Below, in pieces: positions 1-10,659 of a stretch of 64,000 nucleotides of DNA. Each line of letters opens with the position of its first letter. Positions within the stretch are counted from its first letter, which is position 1. Both the position numbers and the translations under genes were made by a program. The notes beneath the pieces are model-generated. The model saw nothing but the letters and a program-made list of their open reading frames with translations. It did no database searches and was not told the DNA's origin. The stretch is from Lonicera japonica. Lineage: Eukaryota > Streptophyta > Magnoliopsida > Dipsacales > Caprifoliaceae. Location: contig CM038469.1 of NCBI GenBank assembly GCA_021464415.1, positions 12,750,501 through 12,814,500 on the forward strand, written 5' to 3'.

Positions 1-354
1 TAGCAAATTAAAATTATATTTTTCTTCAAAAAACACATGTAATATATATATATATATATATATATATAAGTTAATTAAATATATACAATTAATAAATATT
101 AATGAAATAATTACATTTAATACATATTAATGATATATTAAATGGAGAAATTTCATCTATGATACTATTATGTAAAAGATATATTAAGTATAGATGTAAA
201 TGCAAGAGTTAAAAAAGAAGTAAATAAAGGCTCGATAATAAAAAAACATTTATTACTATAATTAATAGCATAGATAATAAATAATGTCATTAATAGAGGT
301 ACTTCCTCCATTTTACTATTATAAAATAATAAAGTGTATATATATATATAATAA
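1..354. repeat. AT-rich dispersed repeat, left edge
   Basis: No gene is visible. The segment is closely repeated at 53.88-54.49 kb and, in part, at 20.45-20.62 kb, including a TA microsatellite (41-68) and the text leading up to a Helitron end. It is probably the 5' part (on the minus strand) of another Helitron in the array, cut by the window edge. Its stretch around 255-275 is the uninterrupted counterpart of the Stowaway insertion site at 54.13 kb. Confidence 0.6.
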
Positions 355-803
355 CTAGTTAACCACCCGTGCGATACACAAGTGTTTAATAAATATGCAA
401 CTTTAGTAGTGTTCGCTTTAATATTTTTGTCAAATAATTGGCTTAAATGTTTTGTGTACATAGGATAAAATATATATTAATTGCCTCCATTTAAATTTAA
501 TTTTGCGACATTTAGCAACATTTACTTTGTTATTTTCAATAAATATTAATTTCAATCTAATTAATGGTTGATAATATAACTCATTTGCAATGGCAAAGTG
601 AAAGTAAGTCTATTAATTTTAACACATTTTTAAAAAATATTATAATAAATTATGCTACTTCCAATATTATTATTTTATTATGCATTACGAATATATAAAA
701 AAATATTAATAAGTAATTAATGTTACTAAAATGAAGAATATAAGAAAAATAATTAATAAGTAATTAATGTATCTACTTCCTCCATAATACTACATAGTAA
801 AGA
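355..803 (-). mobile_element. Non-autonomous Helitron, family A copy 1
   Basis: Read on the minus strand it ends in CTAG (355-358) after a hairpin (CCCGTGC-GAT-, now degenerate) and a 7-nt spacer. Its 5' side reads TCTTTACTATGTAGTATTATGGAGGAAGT, the TC start with the GTATTAYGGAGGAAGT box seen in the related copies. Copies lie at 3484-4083, 54496-56531 (with a large insertion) and, inverted, at 12297-12684. There is no coding capacity. The boundaries are inferred from the shared ends. Confidence 0.6.
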
Positions 804-806
804 TAA

Positions 807-1672
807 CTAGCTTTTCGGCTAAACCATTTATAATTTTTTTATAAAATTAATAAATAGTATATTAATTTAAAAATGGAATGCTATATCTTATGCAATGGTC
901 AAACTAAAAAATAAACCCAAAACTTAGTTTCTAATTACAAAGTTTACTTGATTAATTATTGGTGATAGAAATTGTTAAAAATCTTCTTGCAAGTAATTCG
1001 TTTTGTTTTCCAACCTTTAATTCTTATTTTGAACAATTTTATGCATCGATATTACAAATAGTACTCGCATTCTACAAATATAACGTTTATATATATACTT
1101 CTCTCTTTACTGTGGATCTATTTGAAAAAAAAGAAGAAGATGATAATATTCATTTATAAACACTTTCTACAAATCAAAATATGTATTATCAATGTATGAA
1201 GTTTGTTGAAGACATTATAAACTTTTATTCTCATCATTACATATATCACAACGGACTTAAATATGATATACAATCACAATAATATATAAATGTACGGATG
1301 ATAATAAAAATTTGTAACACTTAAAATTCATAATGGACTATCATTCCATCTTTGAATTCTAAATTTAATTGATAAACCATCTAAAGTTTGTTTTCACTCA
1401 TGAATTGCCACCATTTGTTGTCCATACAACCTTCAAATTAAATATTTTTTTTTAAAAGAAAAGGTTCAAAATATTTTTCTTCTATACAATAACAAAGAAA
1501 TTCTTTTCACCGAACTCAAGTTTAATTCGAACTTGACATCTCCTAAATTTGGAAGAATGTTTTTATAATTACGCTAACCTACTCACACTACGACCTTCAA
1601 ATTAAATTAGTGTCCATGAACAAATTTTTTAAATTGAATGCATTAGTCTAAACAAAAATATGTACACCTGTA

Positions 1673-1716
<44 letters not shown>

Positions 1717-2294
1717 TAGTTAAATAGTGAATTTTTAATGTGAAAAAAATATTAATTGACGATATTTGTGTACCTCTTAAATATAGCATAGCATGCATCG
1801 CATATATTTTAAATAGATCGATTTGAATGCAGGCACAATTTTACTTCTCTCTGGTTACAACTTGTGCAATACTCGGGACGATATTCAAATTATTATTAAA
1901 AAGAATTATGAAATAAGGAAAAAAATATTTAAGTAATATAATATCATAACAATTCCATGTAAAATAGCACAAATATACAATAAAACACACAATTAATCCA
2001 AATAATAAAAGTATTGAATGCTCAAAATAACGCACATAAGATGATGCATTTTTACTAAAAAAAATAAAATTAATGCAATTCGTGCTTCAAAAAATGATTT
2101 CAAAAAATAAAATAAAAAATTAATGAGTACAATAAATAGGGCAACTTCTTCTTCTTCCTTCCATAACACTAATATAAATTAAGTATACATATAACTATGT
2201 AAAATAAAAAAGTTTAAAAATAAATAAATAAATAAATTTTATAATAAAAATTATTTATTACTATAATTATTACACTTCATTTATTTTATTATTA
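807..2294 (-). mobile_element. Non-autonomous Helitron-like unit, family B copy 1
   Basis: This unit starts at CTAG (807-810), three bases after the family A unit, and runs to just before the next CTAG at 2297. The copy at 56535-58023 has almost the same length (about 1.49 kb), and a third copy is at 4090-5775. It contains a TA/TG microsatellite (1672-1716). An internal degenerate Helitron start near 1848 (GGTTACAACTTGTGC) suggests B is itself a fusion of two units. No convincing gene is present. Confidence 0.5.
1672..1716. repeat. (TA)n(TG)n microsatellite
   Basis: A run of alternating AT followed by nine or so TG repeats. The family B copy at 57.4 kb has only the TA part, so the TG expansion is copy-specific. 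Confidence 0.9.
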
Positions 2295-2689
2295 TACTAG
2301 CATGTAGTTGTGCTAATCCACCTTGCTCGGGACAAATCTACAAAATTCTAGACGCAGTATTACTATCGCAATGTCACGTCAGAGTTTTGTTAACCTATTC
2401 TCAATACTCTCATGAAACTTTTTATTTAGTTTTTTAATTGTTTTTCAATTTTTTTTATTTGGTTTAATATTAGTTTAATTGGCGCATGACTCGGTCACAT
2501 TTCGTAAACCCCATGCGCGTTGTATTGATGAAATTTGCCACCATTGTCCGAGAAAATATATATATATATATATATATTTACGTTGCGGAGGAGCGCGTGT
2601 TTTGTGTACCATCAACAACAAAGAGTCAAAGAAAAGGATGGAACTGACAAAATTATTAATTTAAAAACCCAACAAAAAAGTTTTTAACT
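2295..2689. other. Intergenic, no gene seen
   Basis: The start is shared with 58.02-58.19 kb (after a CTAG). The rest holds a short TA microsatellite near 2556 and a GC-richer stretch (2478-2600) that I cannot identify. It may be the left part of the same captured host segment as the heat-shock fragment that follows. Confidence 0.4.
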
Positions 2690-2849
2690 ATTATTTCGAC
2701 ATAAATAGCTCACACAACCAAACATACAAACATATTACGTTAAACAAAACAGACCTTCATGCGGAAAACATTTTGACGCATCAAACTGGTCACTTAATTC
2801 ACACACACTGGGAATTACAAAAAAGCATGGAATTGAACTCTCTTTAACT
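2690..2849 (-). other. 3' UTR-like tail of captured heat-shock gene
   Basis: It lies directly downstream (minus strand) of the heat-shock stop codon and has the T-rich composition of a plant 3' UTR. Assigned only by position next to the recognised coding tail. Confidence 0.4.
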
Positions 2850-2933
2850 TTAACCAGAGATGTCAATGGCCTTGACCTCAGGCTTCTTAACTTCCTCTTT
2901 AGGCACCACCACAGTAAGCACACCATTTTCCAT
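2850..2933 (-). pseudogene. Class I small heat-shock protein, C-terminal fragment
   Basis: The minus-strand frame from 2933 to the TAA at 2850-2852 encodes 27 residues beginning MENGVLTV and ending KAIDISG. This matches the end of the alpha-crystallin domain and the C-terminal tail of plant cytosolic class I small heat-shock proteins (about 17-18 kDa chaperones that bind unfolding proteins). In the family the tail follows about 130 residues that are absent here. Upstream of 2933 the homology stops abruptly and the sequence becomes the repeat also found at 10112. It is therefore a gene fragment moved or truncated by a transposon, with no promoter of its own. The coding tail has no disabling change, so capture may be fairly recent. 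The assignment rests on recognition of this tail, not on a search. Confidence 0.8.
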
Positions 2934-3440
2934 AGTAGGGGTATTGTTATTCAAAATTTTTATAATAAATGTTGAAAAATCAGAAGAAAAATTCAATCCT
3001 ATGATGTCTTAGTGGAATGATTTTCCTCCTACTTTTTTATTTGTCAGAAAAGTATTTTCAAAATTTTTCTAAGTTCTCAAACTCGCAAATCAAGCGAGAC
3101 CTTAAAAGAGAATAAGAGAGATAGTAATCCATTATTTAAAGAAACTAAAAGCTAGCTATTATAAAATAATTAAAAGAAATAAAGTAGAGAGACTTATAAC
3201 GGTATTGATGATTTTAAGAGAAACAGAATAATGGAGGAATTTACATAATCAGGGGAGTGAATAAGGGAAGTGCAATAATCCACAATTGAAGTTTAAAAAT
3301 GGTAATTGAGAAGTCATAAACTCATAATTACTAAATTGAAGGACTCATTTTTGCAGCAAATATTGAGATCTATCCGTGCATAAAATGAACGATAATCAAA
3401 ATAGATTAATTGTAGCAATAAATGGATGACTTCTTCCATA
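2934..3440. repeat. Dispersed repeat, copy of 10112-10640
   Basis: This segment and 10112-10640 align over their whole length, beginning with AGTAGGGGTATTGTT and ending with a shared CTTCTTCCATA. The first 170 bases correspond to the right part of the hAT-like MITE at 9861-10315. It is noncoding. Confidence 0.7.
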
Positions 3441-3445
3441 TATGT

Positions 3446-3477
<32 letters not shown>

Positions 3478-3483
3478 AAATAA

Positions 3484-4083
3484 TTAGTTAACCACCCGTG
3501 CGATATATGAGTGTTTAATAAATATGTAATTTTAGTAGTGTTCGCTTTAATAGTTTTGTCAAATAATTGGTTTAAATATTTTGTGTACAGTGAATAAAAT
3601 ATTTATTGCCTCTGTTTAAATTTAATTTTGCAACTTTTACTTTGTTATTTTCAATAAAACATTAATTTCAATTTAATTAATGGTTGATAATATAATTCAT
3701 TTGCTATGGCAAATTGAAAATAAGTCTATTAATTTTAACACATTTTTAAAAAATATTATAATAAATTATGCTACTTCCTATATAATAATAATTATTATTT
3801 TATAGAAAATGATAACATTAAAGCTAATATAAATAAAAATAATAAAATCTTGTATGAGAATATGTGCCATATTTAATGCATGTTGGAGTTAATTATTTTC
3901 AAAAATGGGTACTTAACATGTGTCCTTAGGGTACATATTAACTTGACCCTTATTTTATTATGCATTACGAATATAAAAAAAATTATTAATAAGTAATTAA
4001 TGTTACTATAATTAATAATATAAGAAAAATACTTAATGAGTAATTAATGTATCTAATTCCTCCATAATACTATATAGTATAGA
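3484..4083 (-). mobile_element. Non-autonomous Helitron, family A copy 2
   Basis: Same family as 355-803. The terminal CTAG has decayed to TTAG (3484-3487). The 5' end (ACTTCCTCCATAATACTA...GTATAGA on the plus strand) is well kept. It carries about 150 extra bases near 3800-3950 that are absent from the other copies. Confidence 0.55.
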
Positions 4084-4089
4084 TAATAA

Positions 4090-5775
4090 CTAGCTTTTTG
4101 CCTAAACCATATATAGATTTTTTATAAAATTAATAAATAGTATTAATTTAAAAATGGAATGCTATATCAGTATATCTTATGGCATGGTCAAACTAAAAAA
4201 TAAACCCAAAACTTAGTTTCTAATTACAAAATTTACTTGATTAATTATTGGTAATAGAAATAGTTTATAATCTTCTTGCAAGTAATTCGTTTTGTTTTCC
4301 AACCTTTAATTTTTATTTTGAAGAATTTTATGCATTGATATTACAAATAGTACTCACGTTCTACAAATATGACGTTTATATACTTCTCTTTTTACTGTGG
4401 GTCTATTTGAAAAAAAATAAAAAATGATAATATCCATTCATGAACACTTTTTACAAACCAAAATATGTATTATCAATGTATCGAGTTTGTTGAAGACATT
4501 ATAAACTTTTATTCTTACCATCACATATATATATATATCACATTGTACTTAAATATAATATATAACCACAATAATATATAAATGTACGAATGATAATAAA
4601 AATTTGTAATACTCTTATCAAACTCCTTAACCTATGTATATTTATAAAACACGTGAGAACAAGACCCAAAGATTTGTAATTTAATTGTCTCAAATGGGCG
4701 GTTTGTTACCCTCATTCTCTTATTAAATATAGGCTAAATTTTAGAAGGGGGTCTTTTAATGTGGATAAGTCAATATATATATATATATATATGATAGTTT
4801 AGATTGATGCTAACAAGAATTCATACTGTCTTCTCAAATATATTCATACTGTCTTCTCAATTATATTCTTACTACTTAGATTGATGGACTTAAAATTCAT
4901 AATGGACTATCATTCCATCTTTGAATTCTAAATTTAATTGATAAACCATCTAAAGTTTGTTTTCACTCATGAATTGCCACCATTTGTTGTTCATACAACT
5001 TTCAAATTTTTTTATTTTTTAGGAAAAAATAAAAGGTTCAAAGTATCTTTCTTCTATTATAATAATAAAGAACTTTTTTTCACCGAACTCAGGTGTAATT
5101 CAAACTCGAGATCTCCTGAATTTGAAAAAATGTTTTTTATAACTATGCTAACCTACTCGCAGTACTACGACCTTTAAATTAGTGTCCATGAACAAATTTT
5201 TTAAATTGAATGCATAAGTCTAAACAAAAATATGATACACAAGTAATATATATATATGTTAATCAAATAGTGAATTTTTTATGTGAAAATAATAATAATG
5301 GATGGTATTTGTGTACCTCTTAAATATAACATAGATTTGAATGCAGGCACAATTTTACTTCTCTCTATTTCCAACATGTGTGATGCACGGGACGATATTC
5401 AAATTATTATTAAAAAGAATTATGTAATAACAAAAAAAATATTGAAATAATATAATATCAGAACAAATCCTTTTAAAATAGTACTAACTATACAATAAAA
5501 TACACAATTAATCCAAATAACAAAAACATTGAATGCTCAACATAACGCACATAAACTGATGCAATTTTGCTAAAAAAATAAAAATTAATGCAGTTCTTTT
5601 GTTCGTGCTTAAAAAAATGATTTAAAAAAAATAATAAATACAATAAATTAGTCAACTTCTTCTTTCTTCTATAATATTAATATAAATTAAGTACAAACAG
5701 AAATATGAAAAATGAAAGAATTTTTTAAAAAAAAAAAAAAATTCATAATAAAAATTATTAATTACTATAATTATT
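4090..5775 (-). mobile_element. Non-autonomous Helitron-like unit, family B copy 2
   Basis: Starts at CTAG (4090-4093), a few bases from the end of a family A unit, the same A-then-B order as at 355-2294 and 54496-58023. It is longer than the other copies because of extra sequence near 4600-4870. No gene is visible. Confidence 0.5.
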
Positions 5776-6596
5776 ACTCACCTTGCTTAGGAAAAATCTA
5801 CAAAATTTTAGGTGCAGTATTATTTTTGTTAACATCACAACCTTTTAGAATGGAATGTAACAGTCTAAGAATGATTTAAAATTTGAACCAAATGACCCAT
5901 AGGGGTGACAATTTTAGAAACGACACAAAAATATGTCACAAAACAAAAAGAAATTGACCCAAAATTAAAACTTGAATTTATGTTATTATCGTTTTTGTGT
6001 TTAAAGATTTTGACACGGTGTCGTGTTTAAAATTTGGACGAAAATGACACAAAATTAGAATTATATTGTGTTGATCATGTATGGTTGTGTTAATTGTGTC
6101 TAAATGGGAAAAAATCTTCAATTTTACTCATATTATGACATATTTATTAGGATGAAAAAATTGAATTCGCGTATGTTGGGTAGTGTTATATTTGTGTTAG
6201 CTAAAAATTACACGAGTTCATATCATATCGTGTTTTTGGTTTTTTAATCGTATCAAGTCATGTCAAACAAAAATACGACTTAAAAACACGAATTACCATT
6301 CCTGCCACATACCATTTGGTACTGGTTTAGCACAGGCTAGAATGGGCATGCATTATCTAACAAGAGTGGCCCAGTGGTCATAAGGGTGGATTCAGGCTTT
6401 TCAAGATGAATGGGTTTTATTTATAAAGCAAATTTTAGAAAGATCAATATATTTTTTACAGCCTTTATAATTATTTTATTTTTTTCGTTCTAAAGTAAAA
6501 GAGTTTACTATTTCTTTTTAGATAAATTAAGACTTTACTTGCTTTTGTGAGAGAATCAATATAACAATTTTTACTATAGTAAGGAAGTTTCATAAA
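5776..6596. other. AT-rich intergenic, no gene seen
   Basis: There is no reading frame of note. The stretch 5890-6300 repeats short words of the type TCGTGTTT/AAACACGA, a composition common in plant noncoding repeats. No element ends could be fixed. Confidence 0.4.
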
Positions 6597-6602
6597 AAGA
6601 AG

Positions 6603-6632
<30 letters not shown>
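6597..6632. repeat. (AAG)n microsatellite
   Basis: About twelve uninterrupted AAG units. Confidence 0.95.
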
Positions 6633-6633
<1 letters not shown>

Positions 6634-7412
6634 TCCATGTTTACAGTTTACTCATTGCATGTGGCGAAATTAGTGTAACCTTAATAAAATGAATAAAAAA
6701 TATAAATTCTTAATTTAGGATAGAAAACGAAAAGAATATATAATAATATAATTACATGTGTATAAATATTACATACATCAATAGAAAGATAATGAATGTA
6801 ACAAATATCATTATATATAAAATAAAAAAATGGCATACCCGGTAATAAAAAATGGAGAAATTAAGAGAGGATTGGTTGACGATTCACCATAGCAGTACGA
6901 AAGTTTTCTATAGTATGATGTTTCACAAGGAATCTTTGGGTTCAATTCTATCTAAGGAGATCTAGTTTGAGAATTAAACAGATGGATTTTTCAATGACAC
7001 TTGTTAGTGATAATTTTTATGATGAGTAAATTACGTTCACAAAATTTCACTTGAAGATTCAATTTAGAAATTGGTGAGATGATGATCAAAAATTTAAATG
7101 GTCGAAAATAAACCAATGCATCAAATTTTTATGACGCTCACTTTTGGTTTAAATTTCTTGATGATATTTTGTGGACATAGTTTACCTATTATATAAATCA
7201 TTTTTATTAAATTTCATGAAAAAATTCATTCGTTTTATTTTTGAATTAAACTCTTTTGTATAAAATTGTATCGAAATAATAATGGAGATGAGAGAAGTTC
7301 TATATGTAACTAAAAACTTGAATACAGTAGAGGGCTGGGCTGCATTTATTGTTTGACTTCAAATTTAGGGCAGTAAGAAGTTGCTTGGGGTGGGCTAGAG
7401 GCTGGCTCTCCG
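6633..7412. other. AT-rich intergenic, no gene seen
   Basis: No gene, repeat copy or terminal structure was recognised. The last 60 bases before the poly-C run are unusually GC-rich for this window. Confidence 0.4.

Positions 7413-7452
<40 letters not shown>
7413..7452. repeat. Poly-C homopolymer, 40 bases
   Basis: Forty consecutive C residues. This is exceptional in AT-rich plant DNA. It could be a real C/G homopolymer or a base-calling or assembly artefact. Confidence 0.9.
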
Positions 7453-7491
7453 AGTACATGTCTTTGGTGTTCGGCACATTAGATTTAAGGA

Positions 7492-8328
7492 TACATTATA
7501 AAAAAGTTTAATGTAAATATATTGATTTTATAATTTTGATGATATACAGTTTTAAAAAAAAATGGTTAATGAAATTTCTATTTGTTTTCCTTTAGTATAT
7601 ATCCGTTAGAATTCTAAACTAACACCGTTTGTGAATAACGATCATTTGACTTGTCAAGTTAGAATTTTTTTTTTTTCAACTTTTTTTCTAAGGAGCTTGA
7701 CGTATCAAATTTATTTTGTTTGATGGAAGTTTTACACCGGTTATGTTAATATGTAATGGATCTATTGCCGGCCATTAACACTATATTTATTCAAGCTTTG
7801 CTTGTATTTTTTTTTATTTGTAATGCTCAGTGGTGATTTGTTTATTTATTTATTTATGGGAGTTGAACTGTGACAAGAACTTAATTCAAGTAATTTCATA
7901 TGGTTAGATTGTTTCACTCTTAATAATTTAATAAGACATGTCATGCTCAAAAAAAAATTAAAGAAATATTATATTATGATTTAAAGCTGACATATTATAT
8001 TAAAGTATTTTAAATAAAAAATAATATAAAAGTAAAGCATAAATAATTCAAGTGTTAATGGCCAGCAATAGACCCATTCCCTATTGATATATCCGATGTA
8101 AAATTTCAACACCAAACAAAATATGATATGTCAAGCTCTTTAAAAAAGATGACGTGGTAAGCTAAGTGGCAGATGAGTCAATGTCTGTCATTAATCACAA
8201 ACATCTTTAGATTGAAACCCTAACAAATGTATTAAATGAAAATAAATAGAAAGTTCGTTGTCTATTAAAAAAAAAAAACAAAAAACTATACATTGTCAAG
8301 GTTGTAAAATCGTTTTAAGTACATTGTA
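7492..8328. mobile_element. Long-terminal-inverted-repeat element (foldback/MULE-like)
   Basis: The left arm (about 7492-7795) and the right arm (about 8045-8328) are imperfect reverse complements over roughly 290 bases. The inner arm ends pair GGCCATTAACACT with AGTGTTAATGGCC, and GAGCTTGAC pairs with GTCAAGCTC. The centre (about 250 bases) is AT-rich and noncoding. Long inverted arms without a transposase are typical of foldback or non-autonomous MULE elements. I could not identify a target duplication. Confidence 0.6.
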
Positions 8329-9396
8329 CTTTTTTACGGTTAACCGTAGATTTAGCTTTAGGTTGGACAATGAGTTCTTCAAGTTAACTTTTGACTGCTG
8401 TAAAAAGTTTTGATGGCAAGCAAGAATATGCTGAGATGTTTGAAAGCTGACCTAAATACCTTGTGAAAATAGAAAAAAAAAATTGAGCATGTATTTTAGA
8501 ACTTATTTTGTAGTTGCTAAGGATATATAACTAGTGTTCACTCTTCGAGGTTACACATATATTCAACTTAATTTCCCTTATCAACTATGTTTTAGATAAA
8601 AAGTATAGGCTCGTTTGGTTCAAGTATACAGAATGAAATGGTATCCTAAATACCTGGAAAAACTTTTTTCCTTATATTTAGGATGCGATACCAATATTTG
8701 GTACTAACAAGAATTTTTCTTTTTTGAAATATTGAATTGTTTCTCTATATTTGGTTCAAATAAGAATAAGAATAAAATAATGTTCTTCGTTTTATAAAAT
8801 TAAAGGACAAGTTCTAACAATTAAAATTTAAAATTTTATCGTTAAGAATCGTAAAAAGTCATTATATTTATTTAATAATAATAATAATAATAATAATGAT
8901 AAGTAACGATCCATTTTCTCTTAGAATAGTTGTGCGCCATGTTTAAAATATGCCCACCGATGCTTGGAGTACCAAGATTCTTGACTCAATATTTACTTTC
9001 GTTTGCTTATAATAACATATAATTTTTTTCCCCAATTATATCTTATTGAATTTGAAGAGGCAACCCCTCCCAACTCTTTTATTTTCAAGTACTTGCCCAA
9101 CACTTTTCACTTTGCACTACAAGACCATTCGAGAATAAGAAAGAAAGTTATAACTTCTTCTTTTCAGGCCCGGCCCATGGATTAGGCCCTCAAATTTTAA
9201 TGAATTTTTTTTAGAGGTCCTTAAGGGGTACATGTATGTGTTATCAAGTATAACAGATAATTGGGTAATCTGCATGAAAGGCCATAATCATGTCATCAAC
9301 TAATAAAATATTAGAAATATCATCAAATCATGAGTGCACTTAAAATATATAAATCTAATCTAATACAAATAGAATGTATGTGTGTGTATATATATA
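8329..9396. other. AT-rich intergenic, possible MITE remnants
   Basis: No gene. A GGCTCGTTTGGTTC motif at 8608 resembles the inverted-repeat end of hAT-type MITEs, but no matching right end was found. A (TAA)n run is at about 8876-8898. Confidence 0.4.
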
Positions 9397-9679
9397 CTCC
9401 TTCCGTCCCAATTTAATTATACACTATTCTATTTATAGATGTTCCCAAAATAGTTGTCTATTTTTCATATTTAGTATGTCATTAATTATAACAATTTTTT
9501 TATTTTCAATAGTACCCTTTAAGCTCTCCATACTTTTTTATTTTGGGTCCCACCACCTTTTTTATGAGAAAAAAAGTAAAGGACATTTTTCAAAATAAAT
9601 ATTTTTTCTTCGAGTAATCATTATGTCTTCTTAATTTTTAGTTTTTCAAAGTGTGAAAATTAAATTGGGACAGAGGGAG
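9397..9679. mobile_element. Stowaway MITE, copy 1
   Basis: This 283-bp element is flanked by TA (9395-9396 and 9680-9681), with inverted ends CTCCTTCCGTCCCAATTTAA and its complement ending GGGACAGAGGGAG. These are the classic Tc1/mariner-derived Stowaway ends. It has no coding capacity and depends on a transposase elsewhere. The copy at 54132-54414 has exactly the same length. Confidence 0.9.
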
Positions 9680-9860
9680 TATATTTTTGACATTATCCAC
9701 AAAAATGGGCAAAACCAACTAAAAACTGTACATATTAAATAAAACAAGGTCTAAGAGGGTCGGATCAACATGATTTAAATAGACACACTATGAGCTCACT
9801 TAAAGCGCCATCTTGGATCAATACTTACAAAAAAATTATATGGTAGTGAGGGGACTTTTA

Positions 9861-10315
9861 GGCCTTGTTTTGTTTAGAAAAATCAATTCCCTTGTCATTA
9901 TCATAGGAGTAGGAAACTAAAATCTTTATTAGATTTCCTTTTATGTGTTTGGTAAAACATATAAAGTATTCAAGAAATAACATTTGATTTCCCTTTCGGT
10001 GTTTGATTGGTACAAGAAATGAAAGTAAAAATATATCAATATTTCAATAATATCCTTGTATTTCAAAATAAAAACATCATCATAAAAATTTGGCAATAGT
10101 AGCATATTTAAGTAGGGGTATTGTTGTTCAAAACTTTTGTAATAAATGCCGGAAAATCAGAAGGAAAAATCAATCTTATGATATTTAAGTGGAATGATTT
10201 TCCCCTATACTTTCCCAGTTGTGAAAAAAGTATTTCTGAAGTTTGTACTTACAAAAAAAAAGAAAGTAATAATTTTTCTTTCGTAAGTTTTCAAATCCGC
10301 GAATCAAACGAGGTC
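9861..10315. mobile_element. hAT-like MITE
   Basis: The left end GGCCTTGTTTTGTTT and the right end AATCAAACGAGGTC form an imperfect inverted repeat of the GGCCTTGTTTGG type found in many plant hAT MITEs. No clean 8-bp target duplication is visible. The right half is repeated at 2934-3102. Confidence 0.4.
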
Positions 10316-10655
10316 TTAAAGGAGAATAAGAGGGATAGAAACCCAATATTTAAAGAAACTAAAAGTTATTAGAACATAATTAAAAGAAATAAAGTAGAGA
10401 GACTTATAAGGGTAGAGATGATTTTAAGAGAATAATAATGGAGGAATTTACACAATCAGGGGAGTAAAAAAGGGAAGTGCAATAATCCACAATTGAAGTT
10501 TAAAAATGGTAATTGAGAAGTCATAAACTCATAATTACTAAATTGAAGGACTCGTTTTTGCAGCAAATATTGAGATCTATCCGTGCACAAAATGAGCGGT
10601 AATTAAAATACATTAATTGTAGCAATAAATGGACGACTTCTTCCATACTACATAT
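10316..10655. repeat. Dispersed repeat shared with 3103-3440
   Basis: Noncoding. It continues the same repeat unit as 2934-3440 and ends just before a Helitron CTAG. Confidence 0.6.
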
Positions 10656-10659
10656 ATAA

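Noticed and set aside
2735..2926. 63-codon minus-strand frame over the heat-shock tail
   Set aside because: It is a different frame from the recognised MENGVL...DISG tail and has no family resemblance.
9374..9598. 74-codon frame
   Set aside because: Overlaps a Stowaway MITE. Noncoding.
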